A stretch of DNA of 64,000 bases. Source: Galaxea fascicularis. Lineage: Eukaryota; Cnidaria; Anthozoa; Scleractinia; Euphylliidae. The translations under genes were made by a program, and so were the position numbers. Positions 27,101-37,659 of this stretch are shown here, one piece after another (within the stretch, counting starts at the first letter, position 1; the number at the start of each line of letters is the position of its first letter). Location: NCBI GenBank assembly GCA_948470475.1, contig OX419344.1:24359725-24423724 (forward strand), read 5' to 3'. The notes under the pieces were generated by a model that saw only the letters and a program-made list of their open reading frames with translations, did no database searches and had not been told where the DNA came from.

Positions 27101-30100
27101 TTTTTCTTCAGTTCACTCTTTTACTGAATGTTTATTCAATCAGTCACACTTTTTTCCACTTTTTTCCCATACATTTACCCATTTATACATTCACGGTTGA
27201 CTAGCTACAAAATGCATTAGAAAAGTACCAGTACATTACAAGTGTTCCCAGCTTTGAAACTTTCCATTAAAGTTTGAATAAACATTAGCCGACAAGCTAC
27301 CTCCTGTGGTTACCATAAATTATTACCATAAATTATTACCATAAATTATCAACTTACCGGATCAGACTCATCAAAAGTGTGATTTTCTGTCCTGATTGAT
27401 TGTACTGTTGTCCATTTGCAGTTGTTCTTTGCACGGACAGCACATCTTCTGTGAACTTTGAATCTACAAACTGGAAGAAAGGAACAACACATACATAATT
27501 ATGTATAAGTTTGATTCCTGACCTCAAGAAAGAGAGAGAGAACAAGGAACTAAGGCCCATTTCAAATGTCTTGCTACTGCCATGTCGAACTCAACTGATC
27601 GAATTAAATTCGACAGAAGCAGGACATTTGAAACCAAGTCATGCTACTGCCGTGTCGAACTGAATTCATATTGTAAATACATTTTAAAAGTCAGCAAAAC
27701 CAGTTTGCTATAGTTTGACACATGTTTCAGCAACAACTTTTAATTTGGCTGAATTAAATTCAACATCTGAAACCAAGTCATGCTGGAGTCGTGCTACAGT
27801 CGAGCCAGCTAACCACGGCAGTAGCACAATGTTTGAAACAGGCCTAAGAAAATAAGGGCACATTTTTATATTTAAGACTTAAACTTGATCCTGAAAATCA
27901 ATCACCATCCCTAAATTAGAATTAAAGGAATAAATTTTACACCCCAAATAATTTGAAGCAAAATTTATTTGGACAGACAAACTGGAATCAAAGCTATGAT
28001 TTCCACACAAAAAAACACACAAGCAGTAACCAAGGTGAACACATGCACATGGTATATTTGCCCATTAAAACAGAAGGAGTGTGACTCAACACGTTAGTTA
28101 CATGTTACTATCCTACCTCATTAAAGTTGAAGCCTTTGTTTTCATGCATGCTTAAGACAAAGGAGCATGCAACAAGCTTTGCGTGTGCTTTGGCTCAAAC
28201 ATGTTTACTGTGTCAACTTCAAACACGCTGAATATTAGCTCTATCGAGTGCACATCGCATGAATTAACTGCCTTTTTTAACAGTAATTGTGCAGTCAAGG
28301 AGCTGTTTCTCAATTGGATGAACTAAAACCCAAAATGGCAAAACAACTGATCCTCGCAGTTATGCATGCAAATATATGCAATTGCATAAACAAGCCTTCA
28401 CTTTCATGGGAAGATAAGAACCTACAATAATTATTGATCTGCTCCCAACATCAGTGGCTTTACAGCTCAGTTGGTTAGAGTGTCGCACTGGTACCACGAG
28501 GTCATGGGTTCAACCCCATTGAAGTCCTGAATTTTTTTCAGTCTTCTTTATGCAATTGCACATGCTAAGTGTGTTAGACAAGTAACATGCAAACATGTTA
28601 GATCCATGCCATGTGCGTGCGATCACCTTTTAATGCACTGTTTTCCTGTGGGGGGTCACATATGATGAACATCTACATACTGCCAGGGATGTAGATAAAA
28701 GTTTACACAGAGAGGAATTACCAGTTCACAGGTTGGTTTAGAAGAATCCATTATTACAGATTTTTAAGACCATAGAAGAGTTGACAGCCGGGCATTCTCC
28801 CTGGCTCCGGCCAATTATCTACACCCCTGACTGCTAGAATTAGCTGAGTCAACAGTACAGTGTGTGCCAATAAGTAAAGAGGAATTGTATGTATATTTTA
28901 AGTGCAAGTACAATTAAATAAGATAGATCATTATGATTATTATTACAAGTATAGAGCAAAATGTGAACGAATATGGTGTGTGGATTAACCCATTGACTAC
29001 CAGCCGTTTTTACGTTTTCGGAGTGATTTTCCAGCAAAAACGATCCATAGCATTTCATGACTTTATATTTGAAGCTACCACAGGAAGTGGTGCTGCCCTA
29101 AAGTATTGAAGGCTCAAGGTTTCTGAAAACGTCATTGTGACGTAGCTATTTTTCAATTGTGGAGCTCAAGAACGGCCCAAGTTCGGTTTGTTTGCGAATT
29201 TTGCTAAGTTTACAGCCATTTTTCATCTTTAGTGGCAGCCTGATGAGCATCATTAAGCGTGACGGTTGCTAAGAGTCCACTTTCTCAAAGAAGCGAGCAA
29301 GGTGATGTACTTTGTTGTCAAATTTGGCTTGTTACTCCACGAACTGGGAATTCGGATCGTCAGACACTTAGTACCTTTGGGACTCGACTTTGGATGAATT
29401 TCTCGACCTACCGCCGCATATTTTGGAATTTGCAAGCACTGAATATCCCCACAAGCACGAATTTTTGGCAGTAGGTCGGAGTGGCTGTAGACTTAGTTTC
29501 TATGTGAAAAAAATGGGGGATGGGATGGGTGCTGTCAAAAATTCTCGCTCGTTATTTCCCAGCATGCAATGCGGTCGAGATGTTGAAAATAGCAGCAAGG
29601 CTGGATTGCACTGGAACAAAAGGCTGTCTCTACGCTCAGGAAAAGAATATGAACAAAAAAAGTCATTTCTAAGCTAGAACAAGGATTGAATTTTACTATG
29701 ATGGTCGAAGTTTTGTTTTTCGACGATAATGTCTTTAAGAAACATAACAGTAAAAAGGGGCATTTTCGTCGTTTCTGTTTAACGCTAAAAATGGTCATTT
29801 TTGTTCTTGTCCAAACTCAAAAGGTCATATTTGGTCAAAAGTACTACGTTTCTTGCGTTTATTGGATATCCAAATTTAAAGGGCATCCTATTTCATGCTA
29901 GCAACTGACAGTTGAGCCAATATTTGCGCGATTGAGAAAGTTGCAACGTTTTGAAGCATGGGAGTGTTTTGCGGCCGGTTTTGGCCGGCATGGTAGTCAA
30001 TGGGTTAAGTAAGCTGGTACTGACATTCTGTTTAATGCACTAAGTCATACAGCACTGACCTTCACATGATAAACCTTTTGAGGTGACACCAGACAACATG

Positions 30101-33100
30101 TCCCGACAAACATTACAGAAGGTTGGTTTGGCATGAGAACATGAATACCAGTTGTGTGCTCCAGATAATATGTCTAACAGATCTGACTGCTGTGGAGGCA
30201 GAGGAAATAGTGTCTTTCTTGCAGGTTATTTTGTTACTACCAAAAAAACTGGAGAGAATTTGTTGAGGTTGAAATTTGCTTTCTGTTGGGAAACTTCAAA
30301 CTACTGCTAGATCAATCATATTTTTCCTTGTGACTGGCAAACTACCACAATATACAATCAGGGGCAGTCTCTTACGACTCATTAGAAAGGGCTATTTTGC
30401 ACAAAGGGTCAAGTCCACTCTGAGGCAGCAAGAAGGGGGGACCTTCTGGGTGGTTCGTTATTTGGGTTAAATGTCTCAGAGACACACGGGTCAATCCATG
30501 GTTCCAATCCCACTTCTAACATACTTGTTTATTAAGGAATAGCTCACCACCTGACACATAAAATCTAAACTAAGACAAAAAATTAATTATTTGTCAATTA
30601 TTAGTGATCCAGGTGCCTCCTTTTTAGCCAACTAGTCCCAAGATGGACTGTGTCTCCACTGCCAGGAAACAGTTCCAACCCAGTCACAACCAGGGTTGCT
30701 ATTAGAAGCCACCTGTACCCTCCTGCTGATTCAATTAAAGAAACCCCTGTATAACACCCTCTGCCCCATGACATCCATCACACTGTAATACTCAATGGAG
30801 ATGAAAAGTACTACAGAATGCTGCTCTGCAAGCCACACCATGTTTGCACTTGGATCAGTGTCAAGGAACAAGCCTGCTTTCTGCTGATGCCTACTGGCCA
30901 CCTTAGCCACTTCAATAAGGCTTGCCATTGATACATGTGGCCAGGCGTCTAGCCAGATATTGGAAACTGGTCATCCAGGAGGAAGGTTTTCCCATACAAG
31001 TATAAGATGTTAAATCAAATTTCCTTAAGTTTCTTCTAGAAGAGGCCATCCACAGGGTGCCTGGACAGCTTAAACCTTGCATGTGGTTAAATGCAATTTA
31101 GGTCAGGTCATTGGCGGGCATGGTGTGATAGTGCCTTTAGTGGTGGTTGCCATGGACACCTTCTCCCTGCTGCCTGATTGCTAACCAATTCTACCAACCT
31201 TTACAGCTCCTGCTACCAAGCTACTGTTGTTGTTAATTAACTCCACTACATAAGGTGATATTAAGTGTTACAACTTACTGAAGATGTCTGTGAGCTAACA
31301 GACTTTAAAACACTTATCCACTCCTCCATTTCCTTGCGAGAATCAGCACTGAGGTCAACATTTTGAAATGCTGTAATGACCTAGGATAAAATTAATCCAA
31401 AGCACTATTATTGCAAATGTCTACTGAAATACTGCGTCCTTTCTCCTTTTAGATGCTTTTGTGAGAACACGTAGCCAGCTGACCTAACCTTGATGTATTG
31501 GGCAGACCACTACTCATGGAACTATTTCTCCTGCTATTTATGAAGTGCAAGGTTCTTTTACCTCCCCTGAGAGTTTTATGCATGGAGATGAAGGAGACAA
31601 GGCCAATTCATTTATCTAAATATCACCTCTTCAAAAAGATCAAATTATCAATTAAAAATGTTCTCATTGACACAAAATTCATCATGTAAACAACTTATAA
31701 ATAATAGTTTGATCTAGTTCAATCTGATAGTTCAGGACTCAATAAAGCATCAAAGTCAAGAAAGAGCTTTCATAATTTTCTAATTCCCAGAATAAATCCA
31801 TGGTTTAAAATGACACTGACCGTGAAGCTGTTGTTATCATTTTTAATTCCTGATGCTGCCACACTGAAATCTTGAAGGTCAATTTCAGTGAATATTGTTT
31901 CCTGGAAATATATCATTATTGACGAAAACATTAAGGACATAGTAAAAGGATAGCACAGATGGGAAAACAGATTGTTGTTATTAAATTAATACAAAACCAT
32001 AACTTTACATTTTTTTATGTTTTAATGTTACTCTCCAAAACCGTAGAGTGATAAGCATCATATTTCTCCTTTTATTACACCCATTTTGAAATCACTCATC
32101 ATTCATGAAATCTGATTGGCTCTCAACAGCACAATTTATTCCCAAACTGCACCATTTTTTGCTCATCCTTTTTTTAAGCCCATCAAAATTCAAAACTGGT
32201 TTTCCTGAAGTGAACATTAAATAAATATCAATATTGACAAAAAACCGTGTGATTTCAAAATGGGTGTACATAATAAAGTGGTAATTGAACTTCATGTCAT
32301 GCAATTTTGGTCTAAACTCATACTTGTGATTTCAAATCGAACTCACACCGCATGCTCATTCGATTTTGAAATCACGCATATGATTTCAGACCAAATGCTT
32401 TCCACTCAGTTCAATTACCATTATGTAATATATAATTTCAACGCTTTATTAAACAAAGTGGTCACGAGAATTAAGGACAGGAAAAAACATTAATTTCAAC
32501 TTGCTTGATATTTTAACAACTTCTCCCCACTGCCTCTATGAGAAGTGTATAGGACAACAAATGGGAAGTTAAACTTTGATCTTAGGGTTTAATTACCTCA
32601 CTTGACTTTGCATAATAAAGCTTGTTCCCTTCTATCAGCTTGAAATATCTTCTTTTCCATCTCTGAAAAATGGAAAGAAAGACAAAACTAAATAATGACA
32701 GATCTTTTATTTATCCTGACTTAAAACATGTGATTACACTTTTTGTCACTGTCCCCTTGCCACCTATCAACATTCTGATCAAAGCAGAATACAGAAATTC
32801 TGTTTGTCATGTTGAAACTACAGTAGCTTAACAGCCAATTACCCCCTGGTCATTTACAGCACATTGCCTGCGTCACTGACAGAAAAAAATACATTTTGTA
32901 CCTTCAAAGTGTTTGTGTATCAGTAAGACATCTTCAGGCAGACATCAAATAATGTTTGGAAATCGTTGGAAATTTCTTGAAATTCTGGTTATGCAAAGAC
33001 AGGAACTTGGCAGGCCCTTACAAGTACGTGATGCTTGGGTAATAACGACAGAGGACAAACAGAGTTGAAGCCCAGCTGAGGCCAGCTTTGTAAGAATCAT

Positions 33101-36021
33101 GCATATAATTTTCATAATTAAATAACGTGTGCTTTTTTAATTAAAATGAGTATGACTTGTGGGAGGCATTATTAGAGCATGTAAATGACAACAGCATTCA
33201 AGAGAAGAGTGGAACAAGAGCCGTAGATGAGTGTTTCACCCCCACACTTTCACCTTTTCGCTCTCATCACACAGATCCAACAATGATAATAACAAATGTG
33301 CATTTGACAAAAATATAATCTAAGCAAATATTATAGACAAGATATATGCATTTATAATTACATTTTAGGATCAATAAAACAGTAAATTCACATAATCCAT
33401 TTTGTGTCTTATATGAACTACAGTGTACCATTTTACTTATCAGTAATTTCCCATAGTATACAACATGACGTGAGACACAAAATACTGGGCATAAATATAA
33501 GACATGTATATTTCTTTATGCTGACAGACGTGACCAGTTTCTCTTTGGCAACACCTGTCAGAATCACTTGGCAAGCAGAAAAGTGATATTATTATGCACA
33601 GCAAGGTCTACACACCACAAGAAATATATTTTTTCACTCAGCAACCACATATATATATCAGGAACAGGACAGCTAAAAAATTGCTGTTTTTGGAGACACT
33701 GAAATTTTTTTTTAACTTCTGACTGCATGCTTCTAGAAAATAACTTTATACCCTCTTTAATACACCTTGCCCTCCCCCCCTGCCCCTGCCCCTCCCTCTC
33801 CCTCTACCCCTCCCCAACTCCTCTATGCAATATCCCCCTCTGCAGCATCCATGGAATGTCTGTACCGTAAAGATAATCAAAACATCCACATTTTCAAGAA
33901 AAAGTATGAAATAATTAGGTTTTCGCAGGGGTGAGGCTTAAGCCTTCAGGAAAAGAGGTGCAGAAATTTTTTGGGACATTAACATAGTGATCAATAAAAA
34001 TGCTCTTCTCATTGCTACACCAATCAGCAAAGTTAAAAGCAAACAACAGATCTTTGTATTAAAACCTCCTTGCTGCTAAATTTTCTGAAATTTTCCCTCT
34101 TAACTGGGATTAAAATCCAGGTTGGAAGAAAGACATCAATTATTAACCAAGGTAAAAGAAAAACAGAAAACAAATAGCCCAAAAATTTCCGTTCATGAGA
34201 ACAAATTTTCCTAATTTGTTTCAGTATGGCTAATATTTTTATCTCCACTGATAATTAAAATTACACCGACACCTTTACTTAGCAAATCAAACATTTCTCC
34301 CCAAAATTGAAACAACCACTGTGAGTGATATTTAAATAAATCATTACCTTTCTTTGCTACATAAAAACAGAAAATAAAATTTCAAGGATAGTTTTCATGT
34401 GTACACTTTTATAGAATCTCATATTGCACCAATGATATTTTTAGCTACACTATCTTCAATTCTGGTGTTTTCAGTATTTCAGTCCTTACCTGGAACGAGC
34501 CGGTCTGTTTCGACAAAAATCCCTCTTTTATGCAGCTCTGAAAATGACACACAAGTTGTCTTTGTATTTAATAATGTTCCAAATGACAATTAAGCTTACT
34601 GTATGAAGAAAATTCTTTTTTAGAAACGTCCAGGCTACAAAATATCTTGAACAGAAAACAATATTTATCTGGACCTTTTTGTTGGCGAATTCCGCCATAA
34701 ACTGACACAAAGAAGGTCAAGACTAACGAGGAAAGATCTTCGTTTACCCGCTCGTGGAATTAAATATGCGATCTGGTGATGTCAAAGCAAGCAATGATTG
34801 AAAAGTAAATAATTCTAAAGAAACCGTTTGCTGGGTGTTCATCATAATAGGACCGAGAAACAAATGTAGAATAAATCCACGTCTGTTGGCATACAATAAA
34901 GCACGAATTTTTTCTCAGATCCATAAGGATATGATAAATAAGACATATTCAATCAGCCGTGACGCAAAGCCTCAAGAATTACAGTATTTGTTCGCAGAAA
35001 TCACCCCCAAGAGTTCACAGGTGTACGATTAAATGTAAAGCTTGCTAGCGGTTCGCTCATCTTAAATTCTCTTAGCCGAGAAATAGTCAACCGACACAAC
35101 ATTATTATCCAAAAGCCAGGGGCAACGAAATATATAAAGTCCACTTAAAATCACCCAGTTAAAGTTATAAAAATAGATTGGTAATGGCGATCTCCTAAAA
35201 TGAATGAAACTCCTCGCAGTATAGTCAAGGAAACAGGGACAGATAGAACATCGAATGCAGTCATGCACGGAGATGTGCATACATGTACATTTCATTTTTA
35301 ATGCCAAAAATAACCAAAGACTGCGGAATTTTGAGATAGAAAATGGACCAAAATTCCTCTTAAAATACATTTATATAAAACAAAGTAAAAATTTAATATC
35401 TTTACGCTCCAGGTAAACTGAAAGTCGCACTTGCGGTCACTAGACACATAAAAATTAATAGCAAAAATAGATTACTCGAAAATATTTTGCTTTAAATCAG
35501 ATTTTTTCACCAAGAACAGGACGCAACAAATATTTCACAATATTCGCCTTTGAACTACTTTTGGACTAAATCCTATGCCAACGACATTAAAAAATATGTG
35601 GTTGATGTAAGATTATCTAGTAATGGATAAAAGACTTGAGCATTACAGGCACGACTATAGCAGAACTGACTTGTTTTGTAAACAGAACTAAACTACAAAT
35701 TAATAATTCTAGCGCTAAAAAGTCGGGACAACAAAGCCTGCAAGTAACCCTAGAGATTTCTTATAAGCACAACAAAACGTTGGCGTGGCTCTTAACATGA
35801 AAAAATGCTCTGCATTTTTCCCCGGTATAAAAATATTTGCAGCAGCAAAAGCGAGAAAACCTTACCTTGGATCGAACAGCAGTCACTGTGGATTTCCTTC
35901 GGTGGTATAACTTAAGCGATTCGGTTCCTCCTTCAGAGTCACTCTCGTCAGATGAATCAAACTCACTTTCTTCTACTCGCGGAGTAAAATCATACGATCT
36001 CCTCCAAGCCATCTTCTTCAT
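11975..36021 (-). CDS. DGKH/DGKD-like: Diacylglycerol kinase, type II (delta/eta class), complete 33-exon gene
   Basis: Phosphorylates diacylglycerol to phosphatidic acid, ending DAG signalling at membranes. I joined 33 exons by GT-AG sites and phase: 36021-35866, 34537-34490, 32662-32597, 31901-31821, 31380-31279, 30189-30060, 27470-27358, 26864-26739, 25903-25793, 25478-25413, 24688-24606, 24353-24245, 23102-22963, 22510-22438, 22335-22226, 21718-21616, 21361-21133, 20149-20009, 19690-19315, 18595-18485, 18386-18290, 18191-18130, 16682-16640, 16404-16336, 16222-16175, 15579-15448, 14900-14776, 14411-14300, 14141-14010, 13918-13808, 13373-13271, 12651-12512, 12142-11975. They give 1,271 residues; vertebrate eta/delta are about 1,200. 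Domain order is diagnostic: acidic N-terminus, PH (about 55-150), two C1 fingers (about 163-211 and 237-287, each starting HxW), catalytic domain with CGGDGSVGW (376-384) and LGTGNDL (about 404-410), a low-complexity linker, accessory domain (about 790-975), and C-terminal SAM (about 1174-1236). The donor after residue 1098 (A|GTGTTA) is the weakest junction; the rest are ordinary. Delta and eta cannot be separated here; this may be the pre-duplication ortholog. Confidence 0.95.
13085..13215 (-). repeat. Truncated tRNA-SINE copy, reverse orientation
   Basis: It contains the reverse complement of the SINE A box (CCAACTGAGCTATAAAGCCA) and the shared GATCCTCGCAGTT and TGCAATTGCGTAAAGAAGCC segments. 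The B box region is missing. It lies in the DGK intron between exons 31 and 32. Confidence 0.6.
15071..15118. repeat. TCATCG hexanucleotide microsatellite
   Basis: About eight perfect TCATCG units followed by ATC/ATT-rich sequence, in a DGK intron. Confidence 0.95.
16908..17190. mobile_element. Mutator-like MITE with perfect 9-bp duplication
   Basis: The ends TAGCCTGCAGTGCAGGCGGT are inverted and nearly identical over about 26 bases. They are flanked by perfect 9-bp direct repeats GATACTTCT (16899-16907 and 17191-17199). A 9-bp duplication points to Mutator/MULE. The 283-bp interior is GC-richer than its host intron; the ORFs across it are not genes. It lies between DGK exons 22 and 23. Confidence 0.85.
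17358..17869. mobile_element. Composite inverted-repeat element with TTAACAA..TATTCACC ends
   Basis: The left end TTAACAACTATTCACC is mirrored by GGTGAATAATTGTTAA on the right. Near the left end a long palindrome around AAGCCGCGAAGCGGCGAGGT has arms GGTGGCTAGTGGTGGATATT. Internal copies of the ATTATTCACCTC motif suggest nested or multi-part structure. It lies in the same DGK intron as the Mutator-like element. Confidence 0.65.
17975..18115 (+). repeat. Dispersed repeat, copy 2 of the same family
   Basis: This carries the reverse complement of the landmarks at 11140-11275 and ends GGGAGTTGAAGGGTTAA. A possible related fragment begins at 63337 (TTAACCCTTCAACCCC) in CFAP44 intron 14. It lies next to DGK exon 22. 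Confidence 0.7.
20249..20476. mobile_element. Foldback MITE with GTACGA-array arms
   Basis: Arms of about 50 bases are inverted copies: GGGACCTTTAGATTTG followed by repeats of GAGTACGA on the left, and the reverse on the right. Flanks are TTA (left) and TAA (right), so the duplication is imperfect or lies inside. It sits in the DGK intron before exon 18. Confidence 0.7.
20696..20884. mobile_element. MITE with 45-50 bp inverted ends in a DGK intron
   Basis: The arm TATTCATAAATGGCGGCC, continuing through AAGAAATTATT, is repeated inverted at the right end. Outer bases read TAATAG on the left and CTATTA on the right. The centre also pairs (CATCCTCACTAGCC). No ORF. Confidence 0.75.
24130..24215. 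repeat. Short dispersed repeat, related to 32510-32600
   Basis: Two intronic stretches share TTTTAACA-CTTCTCCC, AAGTGTATAGGACAACAAA and CTTAGGGT segments at similar spacing. They look like two diverged copies of one short interspersed repeat, both inside DGK introns. Confidence 0.55.
25131..25344. mobile_element. Short MITE of the same CGGYGGGTCTA family (copy 2)
   Basis: Inverted ends of about 35 bases begin CGGCGGGTCTATTTTACAGG, matching copy 1 at about 17 of 20 positions. Flanks TGCAAGCA (25122-25129) and TGTAAGCA (25345-25352) are an 8-bp duplication with one change. It sits in a DGK intron. Confidence 0.75.
27311..27352. repeat. Three tandem 14-bp units beside a DGK donor site
   Basis: TACCATAAATTATT is repeated three times and ends about five bases from the DGK exon 7 donor at 27357. 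It could vary in copy number. Confidence 0.85.
27554..27844. mobile_element. Harbinger-like MITE, TAA duplication, in a DGK intron
   Basis: Inverted ends GGCCCATTTCAAATG and CAAACAT-TGTGCTACTGCC-type motifs pair, flanked by TAA on both sides (27551-27553 and 27845-27847). Internal units TTGAAACCAAGTCATGCT and TTCGAACT-like motifs recur. It lies about 80 bases upstream of DGK exon 7. Confidence 0.65.
28345..28565 (+). repeat. tRNA-derived SINE
   Basis: A tRNA-like head runs from about 28455 to 28530: A box TACAGCTCAGTTGGTTAGAG and B box GGTTCAACCCC (28507-28517), spaced as in a tRNA promoter. It is flanked by inverted AT-rich TGCAATTGCATAAA motifs. It is too diverged, and its acceptor ends do not pair well enough, to be a functional tRNA gene. 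A rearranged relative occurs at 13085-13215. Confidence 0.75.
28989..30004. mobile_element. piggyBac-like non-autonomous element with TTAA sites
   Basis: The termini are CCCATTGACTACCA, perfectly inverted over 14 bases, flanked by TTAA on both sides (28985-28988 and 30005-30008). TTAA plus CCC termini is the piggyBac signature. The 1,016-bp interior has short ORFs only, with no transposase motif recognised. It ends just 55 bases from DGK exon 6. Confidence 0.8.
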
Positions 36022-36068
36022 GGCATCTTCTTCGTGGAGTCGATCGCTTGCTGCATAATGTCCGCCAT
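36018..36068 (-). promoter_or_regulatory. Upstream ORF overlapping the DGK start codon
   Basis: The presumed DGK 5' leader carries an ATG at 36068 in a strong context (A at -3, G at +4). It opens a 16-codon ORF reading [16 protein letters not shown], whose TGA (36020-36018) overlaps the main ATG (36021-36019) as ATGA. The main ATG has only G at -3 and A at +4, so it is the weaker start. This layout is classically associated with termination-reinitiation control. It assumes the transcript starts upstream of 36068, which was not tested. An in-frame alternative start exists at codon 4 of DGK. Confidence 0.55.
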
Positions 36069-37200
36069 TATTTTATGTGGCCACGTGATACAACAACGTT
36101 TGCGTGACCTCACTTCCGCTTGTGTTCCACCCCCTGAAACTAAAAAGAAAGCAAAAGATGTCAGGGGGAAACTTACATACACTTCAACGAACCGTAAACA
36201 GGAATAAAGACGAGTAAAATTAACATCAAATCGCTAATTGACTAAACAAGATAACGACAAAGCTTTCTGACAAAATGTCGTAAGTTACCCAACACGATTT
36301 CAACTCTTACGAAGACTTTCACTTTTGATAGGACCGTTAAGTGAAAGTGTCGCAAAAGAACCTCTCATAGATTGTGTTATTCACTCTTAGCATTTGCATG
36401 TTTTGTCTGACTCATCACAATTTATTTCCAGCTAAACAAAAACAGACTTTCTATACGCAGCACAGCTGTTGACATATCCAATTCTTCTATCCCAACTGAT
36501 CTCCAAGTTTCCAGAGGCAGACCCATTGAATTTATTCAGTAAACAGCGTTTATACCGAACAACTTCAACACTGTTGTCTAAAAGTCTAAGGCTCCCTGGA
36601 TTGCTAACTAATGAATAAACCCACGAAAAGAATAGAAACCCACGGTAAAAAGCCTTAAAATACGTCAACGAATAACAAACCACAGGAAGCTTAGTATTGG
36701 CCCTAAATAAAGCGAAACCCACTATTTTGCGTTAGCTCGACAACACAGCCATTCTTAAATTTTCTGATGCAATTTAACTGGAGAGCGAAATACATAAACT
36801 TACCTCAAAGGAGTAGAGAATACTTTTTTAAATGGTAGCAAACAGATACTCCTCGGCGACTCTAAGTATGAACTAAAAAGTCATAATATTAACAGGTGCC
36901 TTAAAAATATTCTTCATTTGTGTCTAGTGAGTATTAAAAAAATAGTTGAGTGCTTTATGCTTCATTTGACGTTAGGTCAACCTATCAACAAACCATCTTT
37001 TAGCTTATCGCTAGGAAATTATTATTACCTTATCCTTCTGAAAAAAAAATCAAATTTAGTCGATGTGAACAACGTTCAGTCTACAAATGCTAGCAAACAA
37101 AAAGTTTAAAAACTTCTGACAACTGTTCTACTTTGAAACAAAAGAGGGATTATAATGACAATTTTCTCGTTTCATTTCATGATCAAATTATGAAAAAGAC
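36069..37200. other. DGK 5' flank
   Basis: This holds the presumed DGK promoter, with an E-box CACGTG at 36082-36087 about 15 bases upstream of the uORF. No TATA box is evident at a sensible distance. The ORFs here lack coding character. Confidence 0.4.
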
Positions 37201-37213
37201 TATGCACCAAATA

Positions 37214-37658
37214 CTATTTTTGCATATATGGCTCCGAGTCAACCGTAATGACGTTGTTTGACGTCAGAGATACGCATGAGTGAAACCGTGCTGCCAATAA
37301 ATTTTTGCTCGATAAATTCCTTTTTCTCTTTGAAAACGCTAAAGCAACTTCCTGCACACAATCTTCATTGCACAAACATACTAAAAAGAGCAATGATATA
37401 CATGTCATTGCACTGATGAGATTTTCTGTCGATCTTAGCCCTCGGCTTTCAGTACTTCAAATAAGTACCCTCGCCTCTATCACCATTCCTTATTGAAGTC
37501 AATTTGGAACTTCTTACCCGAAACAAAACCGCAGAACCACTTATCGCATCGAGGACTGACTCAACTGCACAAGGCTTATCCAGAGTTTTAAGTCCCTCAA
37601 AGCTACAATAAACCCACTCGGAGTCACTGGGAAACAGACTAAAAAGGACATGAGACAT
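37214..37658 (-). CDS. Candidate small two-exon gene, no recognised family
   Basis: From an ATG at 37658 the minus strand is open for over 60 codons with natural-looking composition (includes EWVYCSFEGLKTLDKPCAVE, residues about 15-34). One strong donor (CGG|GTAAGA, exon end 37518) and one weaker donor (GAGG|GTACTT, exon end 37469) are present. A second segment, 37380-37214, follows a polypyrimidine tract and TAG; it reads CLCNEDCVQEVALAFSKRKR near its start and ends at TAG (37216-37214). Only the weaker donor matches its phase, giving about 118 residues; with the strong donor an extra exon would be needed. No signal peptide or domain is recognised. It lies head-on upstream of the DGK leader, on the same strand. 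Confidence 0.35.
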
Positions 37659-37659
37659 G

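Noticed and set aside
28455..28530. Possible tRNA gene
   Set aside because: A and B boxes are present, but it sits in a SINE with no clean acceptor stem, and a rearranged copy exists at 13085-13215.
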